From: an uncultured Clostridia bacterium
GTDB lineage: Bacteria > Bacillota > Clostridia > Oscillospirales > Acutalibacteraceae
Assembly (NCBI GenBank): GCA_937901145.1
Contig: CALCHE010000214.1
Location: 1 to 28,552, forward strand
Direction of reading: 5' to 3'
Length of the DNA stretch: 28,552 bases
Below the pieces are notes generated by a model. That model had not been told where the DNA came from, searched no databases, and was given only the letters and a program-made list of their open reading frames with translations. Positions 22,663 to 28,552 of this stretch are shown in pieces. Every line of letters starts with the position of its first letter. The stretch's first letter is position 1. The translations under genes and the position numbers were made by a program.

Positions 22663-23343
22663 TCAAATGTAGTTACAAACCGACACCACCGTAAGCACCT
22701 TACCCTTTACCTTAAAACTTACCTCCACACCTCCGAAGGGCAGGCCGTAAACTCTTTCCTCATCATTCTGATAGGAGGGTCTCGGATCACAGGCTAACAC
22801 CTTGATAAGTGCCTGTCTTTTTTCCTCGGGCACTTTCACAAGTAAATTATCGGGAAAATCCACCTCTAACTTTCTCTCATCGAGGTTTTCCGTAAAGCCT
22901 CCCACTGCCTCGGGATGACTGTCCGCATAGGGGAGGTAAGGCTTAATATCATAAATAGGAGTGCCGTTCATCAGGTCGGCCCCCTTTACATAAAGAACCG
23001 TCCCCTCTTTTTCCGTCTGCTCGATTCTGTCGAGCTTAACCGAGGAAAGACCGATGGAGTTCGGACGGAAGGGCGAACGGGTAGCGAAGACGCCCATTCT
23101 TTTATTACCGCCCAAAAGGGGTGGTCTGACTGTGGGCCTCCAGTCCTCTCTCACCGCCTCAGAAAACTCCCATAAGAGCCATATATGAGAGAAATCCTCC
23201 AAGCCTCTGAGTGCTTCGGGGTTACGGTATTCGGGAGTGAATACTATCTTTCCTTCAAGCTCTTCGATAAGTCCGCTTTGACGGGGGATACCGAACTTTT
23301 CGGGGAAGTCCGTGTAAATATGTGCGATTACTTTCATTTTCAT
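22663..23343 (-). CDS. trmO: tRNA (N6-threonylcarbamoyladenosine-N6)-methyltransferase TrmO (TsaA family)
   Basis: Methylates t6A37 of tRNA-Thr in the cytoplasm using S-adenosylmethionine. 226 aa, normal for the family. The N-terminal beta-barrel UPF0066 domain (about 1-155) shows IPRQSG, FSHIWLLWEFSE, GVFATRSPFRPNSIGLS and MNGTPIYDIKPYLPYADS, the last with the SAM-site and dimer residues. The C-terminal part (about 170-226) is the smaller appended domain (ACDPRPSYQND, FGGVEVSF). It starts behind its own sigma-A promoter (23371-23399); GGAAAGAAG precedes ATG 23343, and another ATG lies six bases on. Confidence 0.93.
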   Translation of the reverse strand: MKMKVIAHIYTDFPEKFGIPRQSGLIEELEGKIVFTPEYRNPEALRGLEDFSHIWLLWEFSEAVREDWRPTVRPPLLGGNKRMGVFATRSPFRPNSIGLSSVKLDRIEQTEKEGTVLYVKGADLMNGTPIYDIKPYLPYADSHPEAVGGFTENLDERKLEVDFPDNLLVKVPEEKRQALIKVLACDPRPSYQNDEERVYGLPFGGVEVSFKVKGKVLTVVSVCNYI

Positions 23344-23370
23344 TTCTTCTTTCCGGGTGGTGTTTCATTT

Positions 23371-23399
23371 ATTATACAATAAAAAGCTCTCTCAATCAA
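23371..23399 (-). promoter_or_regulatory. Sigma-A promoter of trmO
   Basis: On the minus strand TTGATT (23399-23394), 17 bases, TATAAT (23376-23371), 28 bases before the start codon. The -35 box is formed by the loop of the preceding terminator. Confidence 0.7.
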
Positions 23400-23410
23400 G
23401 AGAAAGCTTT
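23381..23410 (-). terminator. Terminator of the VanY-like gene
   Basis: Arms 23383-23393 and 23400-23410 (AAAGCT/AGCTTT with CTCTC/GAGAA), one mismatch, 6-base loop. On the minus strand TTTTTATTG follows. It overlaps the trmO promoter. Confidence 0.75.
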
Positions 23411-23421
23411 CTTTCAATGTA

Positions 23422-23466
23422 TCGGACAAATTAAAGATCTTTCGCTTCGCTCAAGATGACAGACTG
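23422..23466. repeat. Dispersed intergenic repeat fragment
   Basis: Contains CTTCGCTCAAGATGACA, a sequence I recall as frequent between genes in Ruminococcaceae and related Clostridia. It lies between the VanY-like stop (23481) and its terminator. Confidence 0.45.
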
Positions 23467-23480
23467 ATAAAAAGAACGGG

Positions 23481-24167
23481 TTACGAAATATTTTCAATAT
23501 ACTCCTCCAGACAAAGGTTTTTCTTTTTTATTTCCTTTGCCGCCTTTTCACCTACATAACGGTAATGCCAGGGCTCATTCGAAATACCTGTAATGTCTGT
23601 CTTGTCCTCGGGATAACGCTTTATAAAGCCGTATTTATGGGCATTTTCACTGAGCCACCTGTAAACCTCGTCACCGTTTTTATCTCTGTCGGGATTTATG
23701 TCCACGGCAAGTCCCGTTTCATGCTCACTGGTGCCCGGCTCTGCTACCCATTGTTCCGTAAGCTCTCTCGCCTCTTTTTTGCTGTAGCCCTGCTCACGGA
23801 AGGAAGCAAATTTATTTTCAAAGATGTCCTCCTGATTTTCCTCGCTGCGATAGCCTGACCTTACCTCGGGATAATAGCCCTGTGCCCTCATATCGTCAAA
23901 CATTTTCTGCAAAGACGGATAAATCTCCTCGTCTATCTTCTGACCGTTGGTGAGTGTCATAAGCTTCAGCTCATAATCCTCGGGGATTTTATTTTCAGAG
24001 TTTACCAATATAAGAATTTTTCCGTTTTCCATGGTAGCTTCTCTGACAAAAAGGCTGTCATATTTTTTAGAAAGAATATCTCCCGACACAGTCAGAATGA
24101 ACACTACAAGAAAAACCGATATAATTGTGCGAAATCGGGTTTGCTTCCTTCTTTTTTTCTTCTTCAT
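23481..24167 (-). CDS. D-alanyl-D-alanine carboxypeptidase, VanY/M15 family, membrane-anchored
   Basis: Removes the terminal D-Ala from peptidoglycan stem peptides outside the cell. 228 aa. A basic N-terminus (KKKKRRKQTRFR) is followed by one membrane segment (about 14-29). The M15B domain (about 80-212) carries RSGYRS (103-108), Ser147-Glu-His149 to Asp156 in SEHETGLAVDI, and Glu198 and His201 in EPWHYRYVG: the zinc ligands His149, Asp156, His201 and the catalytic Glu198 are all present. The start at 24167 is chosen because GAGGTGA stands 5 bases before it; the longer frame has no ribosome site. Van-type resistance genes are absent nearby, so a house-keeping wall-trimming role is more likely than vancomycin resistance. 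Confidence 0.92.
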   Translation of the reverse strand: MKKKKRRKQTRFRTIISVFLVVFILTVSGDILSKKYDSLFVREATMENGKILILVNSENKIPEDYELKLMTLTNGQKIDEEIYPSLQKMFDDMRAQGYYPEVRSGYRSEENQEDIFENKFASFREQGYSKKEARELTEQWVAEPGTSEHETGLAVDINPDRDKNGDEVYRWLSENAHKYGFIKRYPEDKTDITGISNEPWHYRYVGEKAAKEIKKKNLCLEEYIENIS

Positions 24168-24186
24168 AGTAATCACCTCTGCGGAT

Positions 24187-24215
24187 ACTATAAACCCAAA
24201 AGAATCATAAAACAA
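24187..24215 (-). promoter_or_regulatory. Sigma-A promoter of the VanY-like gene
   Basis: On the minus strand TTGTTT (24215-24210), 17 bases, TATAGT (24192-24187), about 20 bases before the start codon. Confidence 0.55.
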
Positions 24216-24262
24216 TATGTTTTATACACTCTTCAGCAAATCTTAAGAAAGATGTAAGAAAA

Positions 24263-24280
24263 GGCTGTCGCACGACAGCC
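24263..24280 (-). terminator. Terminator of the deacetylase/NimA-like operon
   Basis: Perfect arms GGCTGTC and GACAGCC with a GTGC loop on the minus strand, followed by TTTTCTTAC. It begins six bases after the stop of the NimA-like gene. Confidence 0.85.
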
Positions 24281-24286
24281 CTTTTA

Positions 24287-24772
24287 TCATCCCATAGGTC
24301 TTTTCTTTGCAGTGAAGTCGGAAACATCGATTCTGATAACGGAAACGATGCCTGCCATCTTGTCCGTAATGTCGAAATCTCTGCCTGTCTGGGTTTTCAT
24401 CAGCACCTGAAGGCCTTTGATTTTTTCTTCAGTATCTTCTACTATAACAGCCTTACCTCTGCCCATAACGGAAGCATAAGTAATGCCGTAGTTACAGGCT
24501 GTCTTGCCCTCGAAGGGAACAATGTCACAGTCAAGCTCGAAGAAAACCTTCGCATTCACTCTAATAATATCTAATTTTCTGCCCTGTAATGCTCCGTGAA
24601 GGTAAACGGTCATTTTGCCGTCCTCCATGGTATAGCCGTAATTCATCGGTACTACATAGGGCTCATCACCGTCCACGAGGCCTAAATGTAAAACCTTGGC
24701 CTTATCGAGAATGGAGATAATCTCCTGCATATCAGTTACTTCTCGTTCTCTTTTTGTTATACCCTTGTTCAT
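24287..24772 (-). CDS. Pyridoxamine 5'-phosphate oxidase-family flavoprotein (NimA-like)
   Basis: 161 aa, close to the length of NimA-type proteins. A split-barrel fold that binds FMN or a related flavin is expected. Typical stretches are ILDKAKVLHLGLVDGDEPYVVPMNYGY (about 21-47), YLHGALQGRKLDII (about 57-70), VFFELD and the central YASVMGRGKAVIV (about 99-111), closed by VIRIDVSDFTAKKR. Relatives reduce nitroimidazoles or other small substrates, but the native substrate is unknown and resistance cannot be inferred. It starts three bases after the deacetylase stop, with its Shine-Dalgarno (AAAGGA) inside the end of that gene, so it is translationally coupled. A terminator follows. Confidence 0.88.
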   Translation of the reverse strand: MNKGITKREREVTDMQEIISILDKAKVLHLGLVDGDEPYVVPMNYGYTMEDGKMTVYLHGALQGRKLDIIRVNAKVFFELDCDIVPFEGKTACNYGITYASVMGRGKAVIVEDTEEKIKGLQVLMKTQTGRDFDITDKMAGIVSVIRIDVSDFTAKKRPMG

Positions 24773-24775
24773 AAT

Positions 24776-26161
24776 TTACTGTCCTTTCACTTGCTTATAG
24801 TACATTTTTCCTGCCTGTACCGTTCCTCCTCTGCAGGTGAGAAGCTCAGACACGGTTACCAGCTGATAACCCTCTTTTATAAGAGCAGGAATAACCTTTT
24901 CCATCGCATCCACTGTAGTTTTATGAAGGTCGTGGCAGAGAATGATATGTCCGTCAGCGGCATCCTTCATTATTTCTTTATAAACAGCATCAGCATTTTT
25001 CGTCTTCCAGTCCAATGTATCCACAGACCAATTGATGTAAGAAACACCTATTTCCTTACCCAGTGCCCTTATCTCATCATTACAGGCTCCGTAAGGCGGT
25101 CTGACTATGGTACAGTCAACGCCTGTGATGTCATAAATCTTTGCTCTGGTCATCATTATCTGATCCTTGACCTCATCGATGCCGATATTAGTGAACTGTC
25201 TGTGACTCCAGCTGTGATTACCGATTTCGTGACCCTCTGCCACCATTCTTTTAAGAGTATCCCTTCTGTTATCCAGAGTATTACCCAAAACAAAGAATGT
25301 GCCCTTACCGCCGTGCTGTCTGAAAATATCAAGAAGTCTTTGAGTATGTGCACTCGGTCCGTCATCAAAAGTAAGAGCAACCATAGGTTTATTCGGGTCA
25401 ACATGCGTTTCGGGGGCTTCTACAGGAAGCTTTTCAGTCTCTTCGTCCTGATTTACGATGACGGAGCCCTCAGCTGCATCTCTGAGAAGATTTTTCGTTT
25501 CCTTCTCCGTAAAGGTGAAGGATTTCGTGCCGTCGGACATAGGAAGAAACTCACCTCTCGGCAGAATAATTTTCAGGCAGTCCTCAGCAATAAGCCAGTA
25601 TTCAAGTAAGTCGCCGTCATAAAAATCACGGTTAATACCGAACTCTTCTATGAGCCTTTTTTCCGTTTCCGCTCTTTTTCCCTGAGCGAGAATTCCGTCG
25701 ATTTTCACAATTTCTCCGCTTTCATGGTCGGCAGAAAAGGTTTTCACAATGTCAATAGGATGTGCCATAGCAGAATCGGAATAATTTCCTGTCAGCTCTA
25801 CACTCACTATACCGTTTTTATTGAGATAGCTGTTATAGGAAACCAAAAGCTCTGCTGCTTCAAGAAGCTCTTTTTCACCGGAATCGAGCTGAGCAGAAGC
25901 AATAGTCTCATCTATAAATTTTTCGATAGCAATATCAAGCTCCGCTATACCCGTTTCCGGATAAAGAACCGTCGCCACCAATTTCTCACCGAAAAGCACA
26001 CGACTTTTCTCTTCGCCGTACTGGTGAACCACTCCCTGAAAGTTTTCAATTCTCTCGAGATAGTCCGAAAGAAGAGTTTCCTTTGACTCGGGCTCATTTT
26101 TCATACAACCGGTCAGCAAAAGCACTGATATTATAAGCAATACGCAAAGTATTTTTTTCAT
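24776..26161 (-). CDS. Lipoprotein polysaccharide deacetylase, PdaC-like (DUF3298-type plus NodB domain)
   Basis: Removes acetyl groups from N-acetyl sugars of the cell wall, probably peptidoglycan. 461 aa. A lipoprotein signal with lipobox LLTGC (Cys19) anchors it at the outer face. Residues about 40-230 resemble the DUF4163/DUF3298 pair found in B. subtilis PdaC. The NodB (CE4) domain (about 258-440) has all motifs: TFDDGPS (264-270, Asp266 as base and Asp267 for metal), HSWSH (316-320, two metal His), RPPYG (354-358), DTLDW (381-385) and ILCHDLH (407-413, His410). The start has AAAGGAG nine bases upstream, overlapping the stop codon of the recombinase of the mobile element. Its native promoter is not visible and has probably been displaced. 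Confidence 0.93.
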   Translation of the reverse strand: MKKILCVLLIISVLLLTGCMKNEPESKETLLSDYLERIENFQGVVHQYGEEKSRVLFGEKLVATVLYPETGIAELDIAIEKFIDETIASAQLDSGEKELLEAAELLVSYNSYLNKNGIVSVELTGNYSDSAMAHPIDIVKTFSADHESGEIVKIDGILAQGKRAETEKRLIEEFGINRDFYDGDLLEYWLIAEDCLKIILPRGEFLPMSDGTKSFTFTEKETKNLLRDAAEGSVIVNQDEETEKLPVEAPETHVDPNKPMVALTFDDGPSAHTQRLLDIFRQHGGKGTFFVLGNTLDNRRDTLKRMVAEGHEIGNHSWSHRQFTNIGIDEVKDQIMMTRAKIYDITGVDCTIVRPPYGACNDEIRALGKEIGVSYINWSVDTLDWKTKNADAVYKEIMKDAADGHIILCHDLHKTTVDAMEKVIPALIKEGYQLVTVSELLTCRGGTVQAGKMYYKQVKGQ

Positions 26162-26180
26162 GATAAAATTCTCCTTTAAA
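26162..26180. other. Probable junction of the integrated element (att region)
   Basis: The serine-recombinase stop codon (26178-26176) is followed at once by AGGAG (26175-26171), the ribosome site of the deacetylase gene. Elements with large serine recombinases usually have this gene at one end, so the boundary between element and chromosome should lie at or close to here. The other end is outside the window, so the core repeat cannot be defined. Confidence 0.5.
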
Positions 26181-27852
26181 TTCTTTCGAGTTTTGCCACG
26201 GATTCGACTGTTGTTTCACTGTCCCAACGGATATGTGTCACATTCTCATCCCCGTCATAAAAGACGGGGAATTTGAAATTGATACACTTTAACAGTCTGC
26301 CGTCAGGCTGCTCTTCTTTGAATATTTCAATGCTTTCAATAAAGGTATTAAGAAACCTCTTTTTCTCAGCATCGGTAAACTCTTTGTACATTGTACCATA
26401 ATAATGCAGAAAAAGATAGACATTTTCTCCTGATATTTTTTCTTCTTTAATATTTGCTATACGGGACTGCAATTCTGTTATTTGTTCTTCTACAACCTCT
26501 ATCTCATCATAGAAGTCATAAAGTCTGTTTTGCATATCCTGATACTTTTTATCATAATGCCTGTCTGTAACATCAAGGCTATCCATTTGAGATGCAAGCT
26601 TTCTCTTTGACATAACAAGCTGATTTAACTGTTTCTTGAATACGGCAAGCTCTTCTTCAAGTCCTTCTGTGCTTACTCTTGTGTTTATCTTTTCACACAA
26701 GGCTTTTTCAAACTCAGGATTAGAAACAAGTCTTTCAATAACTTCTTCAACTGCACCATTAACAACAGTCTGATTCCATTGTCTGTGATAATCGCACTTG
26801 TGTCCGTCAACCCTCATACGATGCTTACAGGCATAATAAAAGTGGTCTTTATAGATTGTACCGTCCGGCTTTTTCTTACGGTTAATATTGCCGTACATTG
26901 CCGCACCACAAACAGGACAGCGGAGCAATCCTGATAATAAATGCTCGTGGTCAAGGTTGTAAATCTTCTCTCGTTTAACACCTAATTTCTTTCGTTTCTG
27001 CTGAGCTAACTCCCAATCTTCAACAGATACAATAGCTTCATGAATACCGTCATAAACAGGATATTGTTCTTGTTTAACTATATGATACTCATTTCGGGTA
27101 CCGTTAATCTTTTCGGTTTTTCGTCTGCCGAAAGCTATCTTTCCGCAATAGACAGGGTTCTGTATAACTAACTTTATAAAATGGGCAGAAAAGGTATCTA
27201 ATGTACCGTTCTGCCTTGGCTTTTTAGCAATGCCATGTTGGTTGAGATATTTAGCAATACCATTTGCACCCATATTTGTATTTATATATTTATCAAATAT
27301 AATGCGTATGGTTTCAGCCTCATCCTCGGCAATCTTCAATTCACCCTTTTCAAGATAATATCCGTAAGGGGCAAAGCCACCGTTCCACTTACCTTCTCTT
27401 GCTTTTTGTTTTCTGCCTTCCATTGTCTGAACAAGAATATTCTCACGCTCAATTTCAGCAACGGCAGATAAAACAGAAATCATCAGCTTACCGCTGTCCT
27501 TTGAGCTGTCTATACCGTCTTCGACACAAATAAGGTTGGCTCCGTAGTCCTGCATAATCTGCAAAGAGGACAAAACATCAGCGGCATTTCTGCCAAAACG
27601 GGACAATTTGAAAACCAATACATAATCTATACTGTCTTTACCACTTGCGATATCAGATAACATCCTCTGAAACTCAAGTCTTCCGCCAATATTTTTACCT
27701 GATTTGCCTTCATCGCTGTATTCACCTGCAATATGCATTTCCTGATACTCGGCATATTTACGGAGCTTTTCTCTCTGTGCATCAAGGCTGAAACCCTCAA
27801 CTTGCATTGATGTTGAAACACGGGTGTAGATATAGCAATTTAATCGTTTCAT
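26176..27852 (-). CDS. Large serine recombinase (site-specific integrase of a mobile element)
   Basis: Integrates and excises the element at specific sites by a serine nucleophile. 558 aa, normal for the large serine class. The N-terminal resolvase domain (about 3-150) starts YTRVSTSMQVEGFSLDAQ with catalytic Ser13, then DYVLVFKLSRFGRN and ERENILVQTMEGR. The recombinase domain (about 155-260) includes GFAPYGY and NQHGIAKKPR. A zinc ribbon (about 310-352) has CPVC, then AC and KC. A coiled coil spans about 390-460 (KQLNQLVMSKRKLASQMDSL), and a short C-terminal part follows. It has all parts of an intact gene. AAGGAG stands before ATG. The gene is last in the element, with ParB and a small gene upstream, as in Tn1549-like and related integrative elements of Clostridia. 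Confidence 0.95.
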   Translation of the reverse strand: MKRLNCYIYTRVSTSMQVEGFSLDAQREKLRKYAEYQEMHIAGEYSDEGKSGKNIGGRLEFQRMLSDIASGKDSIDYVLVFKLSRFGRNAADVLSSLQIMQDYGANLICVEDGIDSSKDSGKLMISVLSAVAEIERENILVQTMEGRKQKAREGKWNGGFAPYGYYLEKGELKIAEDEAETIRIIFDKYINTNMGANGIAKYLNQHGIAKKPRQNGTLDTFSAHFIKLVIQNPVYCGKIAFGRRKTEKINGTRNEYHIVKQEQYPVYDGIHEAIVSVEDWELAQQKRKKLGVKREKIYNLDHEHLLSGLLRCPVCGAAMYGNINRKKKPDGTIYKDHFYYACKHRMRVDGHKCDYHRQWNQTVVNGAVEEVIERLVSNPEFEKALCEKINTRVSTEGLEEELAVFKKQLNQLVMSKRKLASQMDSLDVTDRHYDKKYQDMQNRLYDFYDEIEVVEEQITELQSRIANIKEEKISGENVYLFLHYYGTMYKEFTDAEKKRFLNTFIESIEIFKEEQPDGRLLKCINFKFPVFYDGDENVTHIRWDSETTVESVAKLERI

Positions 27853-27916
27853 ATTTTTTCAACTCCTTGTATTTTTTCATTTTGATTATATTTTTCTTTC
27901 GCATATTCGACAAATG

Positions 27917-27943
27917 TGTGAGGCAGGATTAACCTGCCCCACA
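27917..27943 (-). terminator. Hairpin between the small element gene and the recombinase
   Basis: TGTG-A-GGCAGG and CCTGCC-C-CACA pair with one mismatch and a 5-base loop. On the minus strand a weak tail (ATTTGTCG) follows. It starts six bases after the small gene's stop and may reduce read-through into the recombinase. Confidence 0.5.
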
Positions 27944-27948
27944 ATGTT

Positions 27949-28167
27949 TTATGCGGTTTGCTTTTCTGCTTTTTTATTTGCTTCGGACTTTATAATATCG
28001 TCAAGCATCGGCCCGTACTTTTCTACCATACGGGCAAGAAAATCAACCATTCTGTCAAACGCCGCACTTTGCTCAGGTGTGAATTCGCTCGGTTCAATAC
28101 GGAAACTATATTCACCCTTGGTGTTGTTCAGAATGGTTTTTATTAGTTGTTTGATTCGTTTAAACAT
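27949..28167 (-). CDS. Small hypothetical protein of the mobile element
   Basis: 72 aa, not recognised. A basic N-terminus (MFKRIKQLIKTILNN) is followed by an acidic/aliphatic helical part (EPSEFTPEQSAAFDRMVDFLARMVEKYG) and a charged tail. The start is put at ATG 28167 because GAGGTG stands seven bases before it. Earlier GTG/ATG codons (28176, 28173) leave no such spacing. The first of these overlap the parB stop, so the genes are probably coupled. Confidence 0.6.
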   Translation of the reverse strand: MFKRIKQLIKTILNNTKGEYSFRIEPSEFTPEQSAAFDRMVDFLARMVEKYGPMLDDIIKSEANKKAEKQTA

Positions 28168-28172
28168 TCTCA

Positions 28173-28552
28173 TCACCTCGCATCCCTATCTCGCTGTTTA
28201 ATCAAAAACTTTCTGTAATACTCGCAAGCAGTCAACACAAACTCTTCTAGTTCTTTCTTGTCAGCTCTTGGTGAGAACTTCTGTAACTGTTCAAGCGGAA
28301 ACTTTATTATTTCTCTTTGGTTTGCTTTATCCTCTTGCATAATAGTTTCAATCTGCTCTGTATTCAATTCATTACTCTGACTTAACTTTTTGAAACGGAC
28401 GGCTTGCGAAAATGACGGTGTGCGTTCTTCCTCCTCAATAGTGTCAAGCAGAACATACTGTTGGTCTTCCGCAAGATATGAAAGCTCAACTGCAGGTGTA
28501 AGTGCGATTTTGCCCTCATCAACAAGATCAAGCAGTTCAGGGATAAGATTTG
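28173..28552 (-). CDS. ParB/Spo0J-like partition protein, C-terminal part (runs off the window)
   Basis: 126 codons of the C-terminal part are in the window; the start and the ParB nuclease-like and HTH core lie beyond the right edge. The visible sequence NLIPELLDLVDEGKIALT followed by AVELSYLAEDQQ is the conserved end of the ParB HTH region. After it come the linker (RTPSFSQAVRFKKLSQ) and a C-terminal helical domain (EFVLTACEYYRKFLIKQRDRDAR), as in ParB proteins of clostridial conjugative elements. It most likely helps maintain or segregate the element. No ATG with a ribosome site is in the seen part, so an internal start is not proposed. Confidence 0.85.
   Translation of the reverse strand, partial: NLIPELLDLVDEGKIALTPAVELSYLAEDQQYVLLDTIEEEERTPSFSQAVRFKKLSQSNELNTEQIETIMQEDKANQREIIKFPLEQLQKFSPRADKKELEEFVLTACEYYRKFLIKQRDRDAR

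Noticed and set aside
23481..24167. VanY as part of a vancomycin-resistance cluster
   Set aside because: No vanA/B ligase, vanH, vanX or two-component genes are in the neighbourhood.
24791..25609. 272-aa plus-strand frame across the deacetylase gene
   Set aside because: It is antisense to all CE4 motifs of the deacetylase, with unnatural composition.

Overview
The window looks like a chromosomal segment of a low-GC Gram-positive Clostridia bacterium, most likely an Oscillospirales/Ruminococcaceae-type gut organism. The grounds are the gene families (greA-lysS pair, HrcA/CIRCE-controlled groESL, an ECF30-like sigma factor with a DUF4367 anti-sigma factor, a giant BspA-like repeat protein), sigma-A promoters close to consensus, and strong AGGAGG-type ribosome sites. 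No rRNA, tRNA or CRISPR array was seen.

Layout. 1-950: AT-rich, no convincing intact gene. It holds a mini-ORF chain with an early amber codon, a perfect 18-bp palindrome, and two diverged repeat units that each end in a minus-strand terminator. It resembles decayed mobile-element DNA. 951-13776, all minus strand: a giant secreted BspA-like leucine-rich-repeat protein (2595 aa) with four C-terminal fibronectin-III-like domains. Downstream lies a probable operon of a secreted Ig-like protein, an M28-peptidase-like protein with a degenerate active site, and a zinc-ribbon membrane protein. Last comes a separate membrane protein whose C-terminus appears cut off by a one-base frameshift. 13960-15267, plus strand: an ECF sigma/anti-sigma operon, divergent from the BspA gene and preceded by an ECF-type promoter that suggests autoregulation. 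15408-17423, minus: greA-lysS behind a perfect-consensus sigma-A promoter. 17696-20007, minus: a small membrane protein and a class B penicillin-binding protein. 20025-22062, plus: groES-groEL with promoter and CIRCE operator. 22232-26161, minus: a short inorganic-pyrophosphatase-like protein, TrmO, a VanY-type D,D-carboxypeptidase, a NimA-like flavoprotein and a PdaC-like lipoprotein polysaccharide deacetylase. 26176-28552, minus: the end of an integrated mobile element with a large serine recombinase, a small accessory gene and the 3' part of a ParB gene.

How they fit together. Much of the window concerns the cell envelope: the giant adhesin-like protein, the sigma/anti-sigma sensor next to it, the PBP, the VanY peptidase and the peptidoglycan deacetylase. 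The most unusual points are the ECF-type promoter beside the giant surface protein, the CIRCE element lying between groESL and a divergent PBP gene, the degenerate M28 protein in an otherwise unrecognised envelope operon, and the mobile element whose recombinase stop codon abuts the Shine-Dalgarno site of the deacetylase operon. I did not find a clearly new multi-gene defence or biosynthetic system. The 2104-5800 operon is the best candidate for something undescribed.
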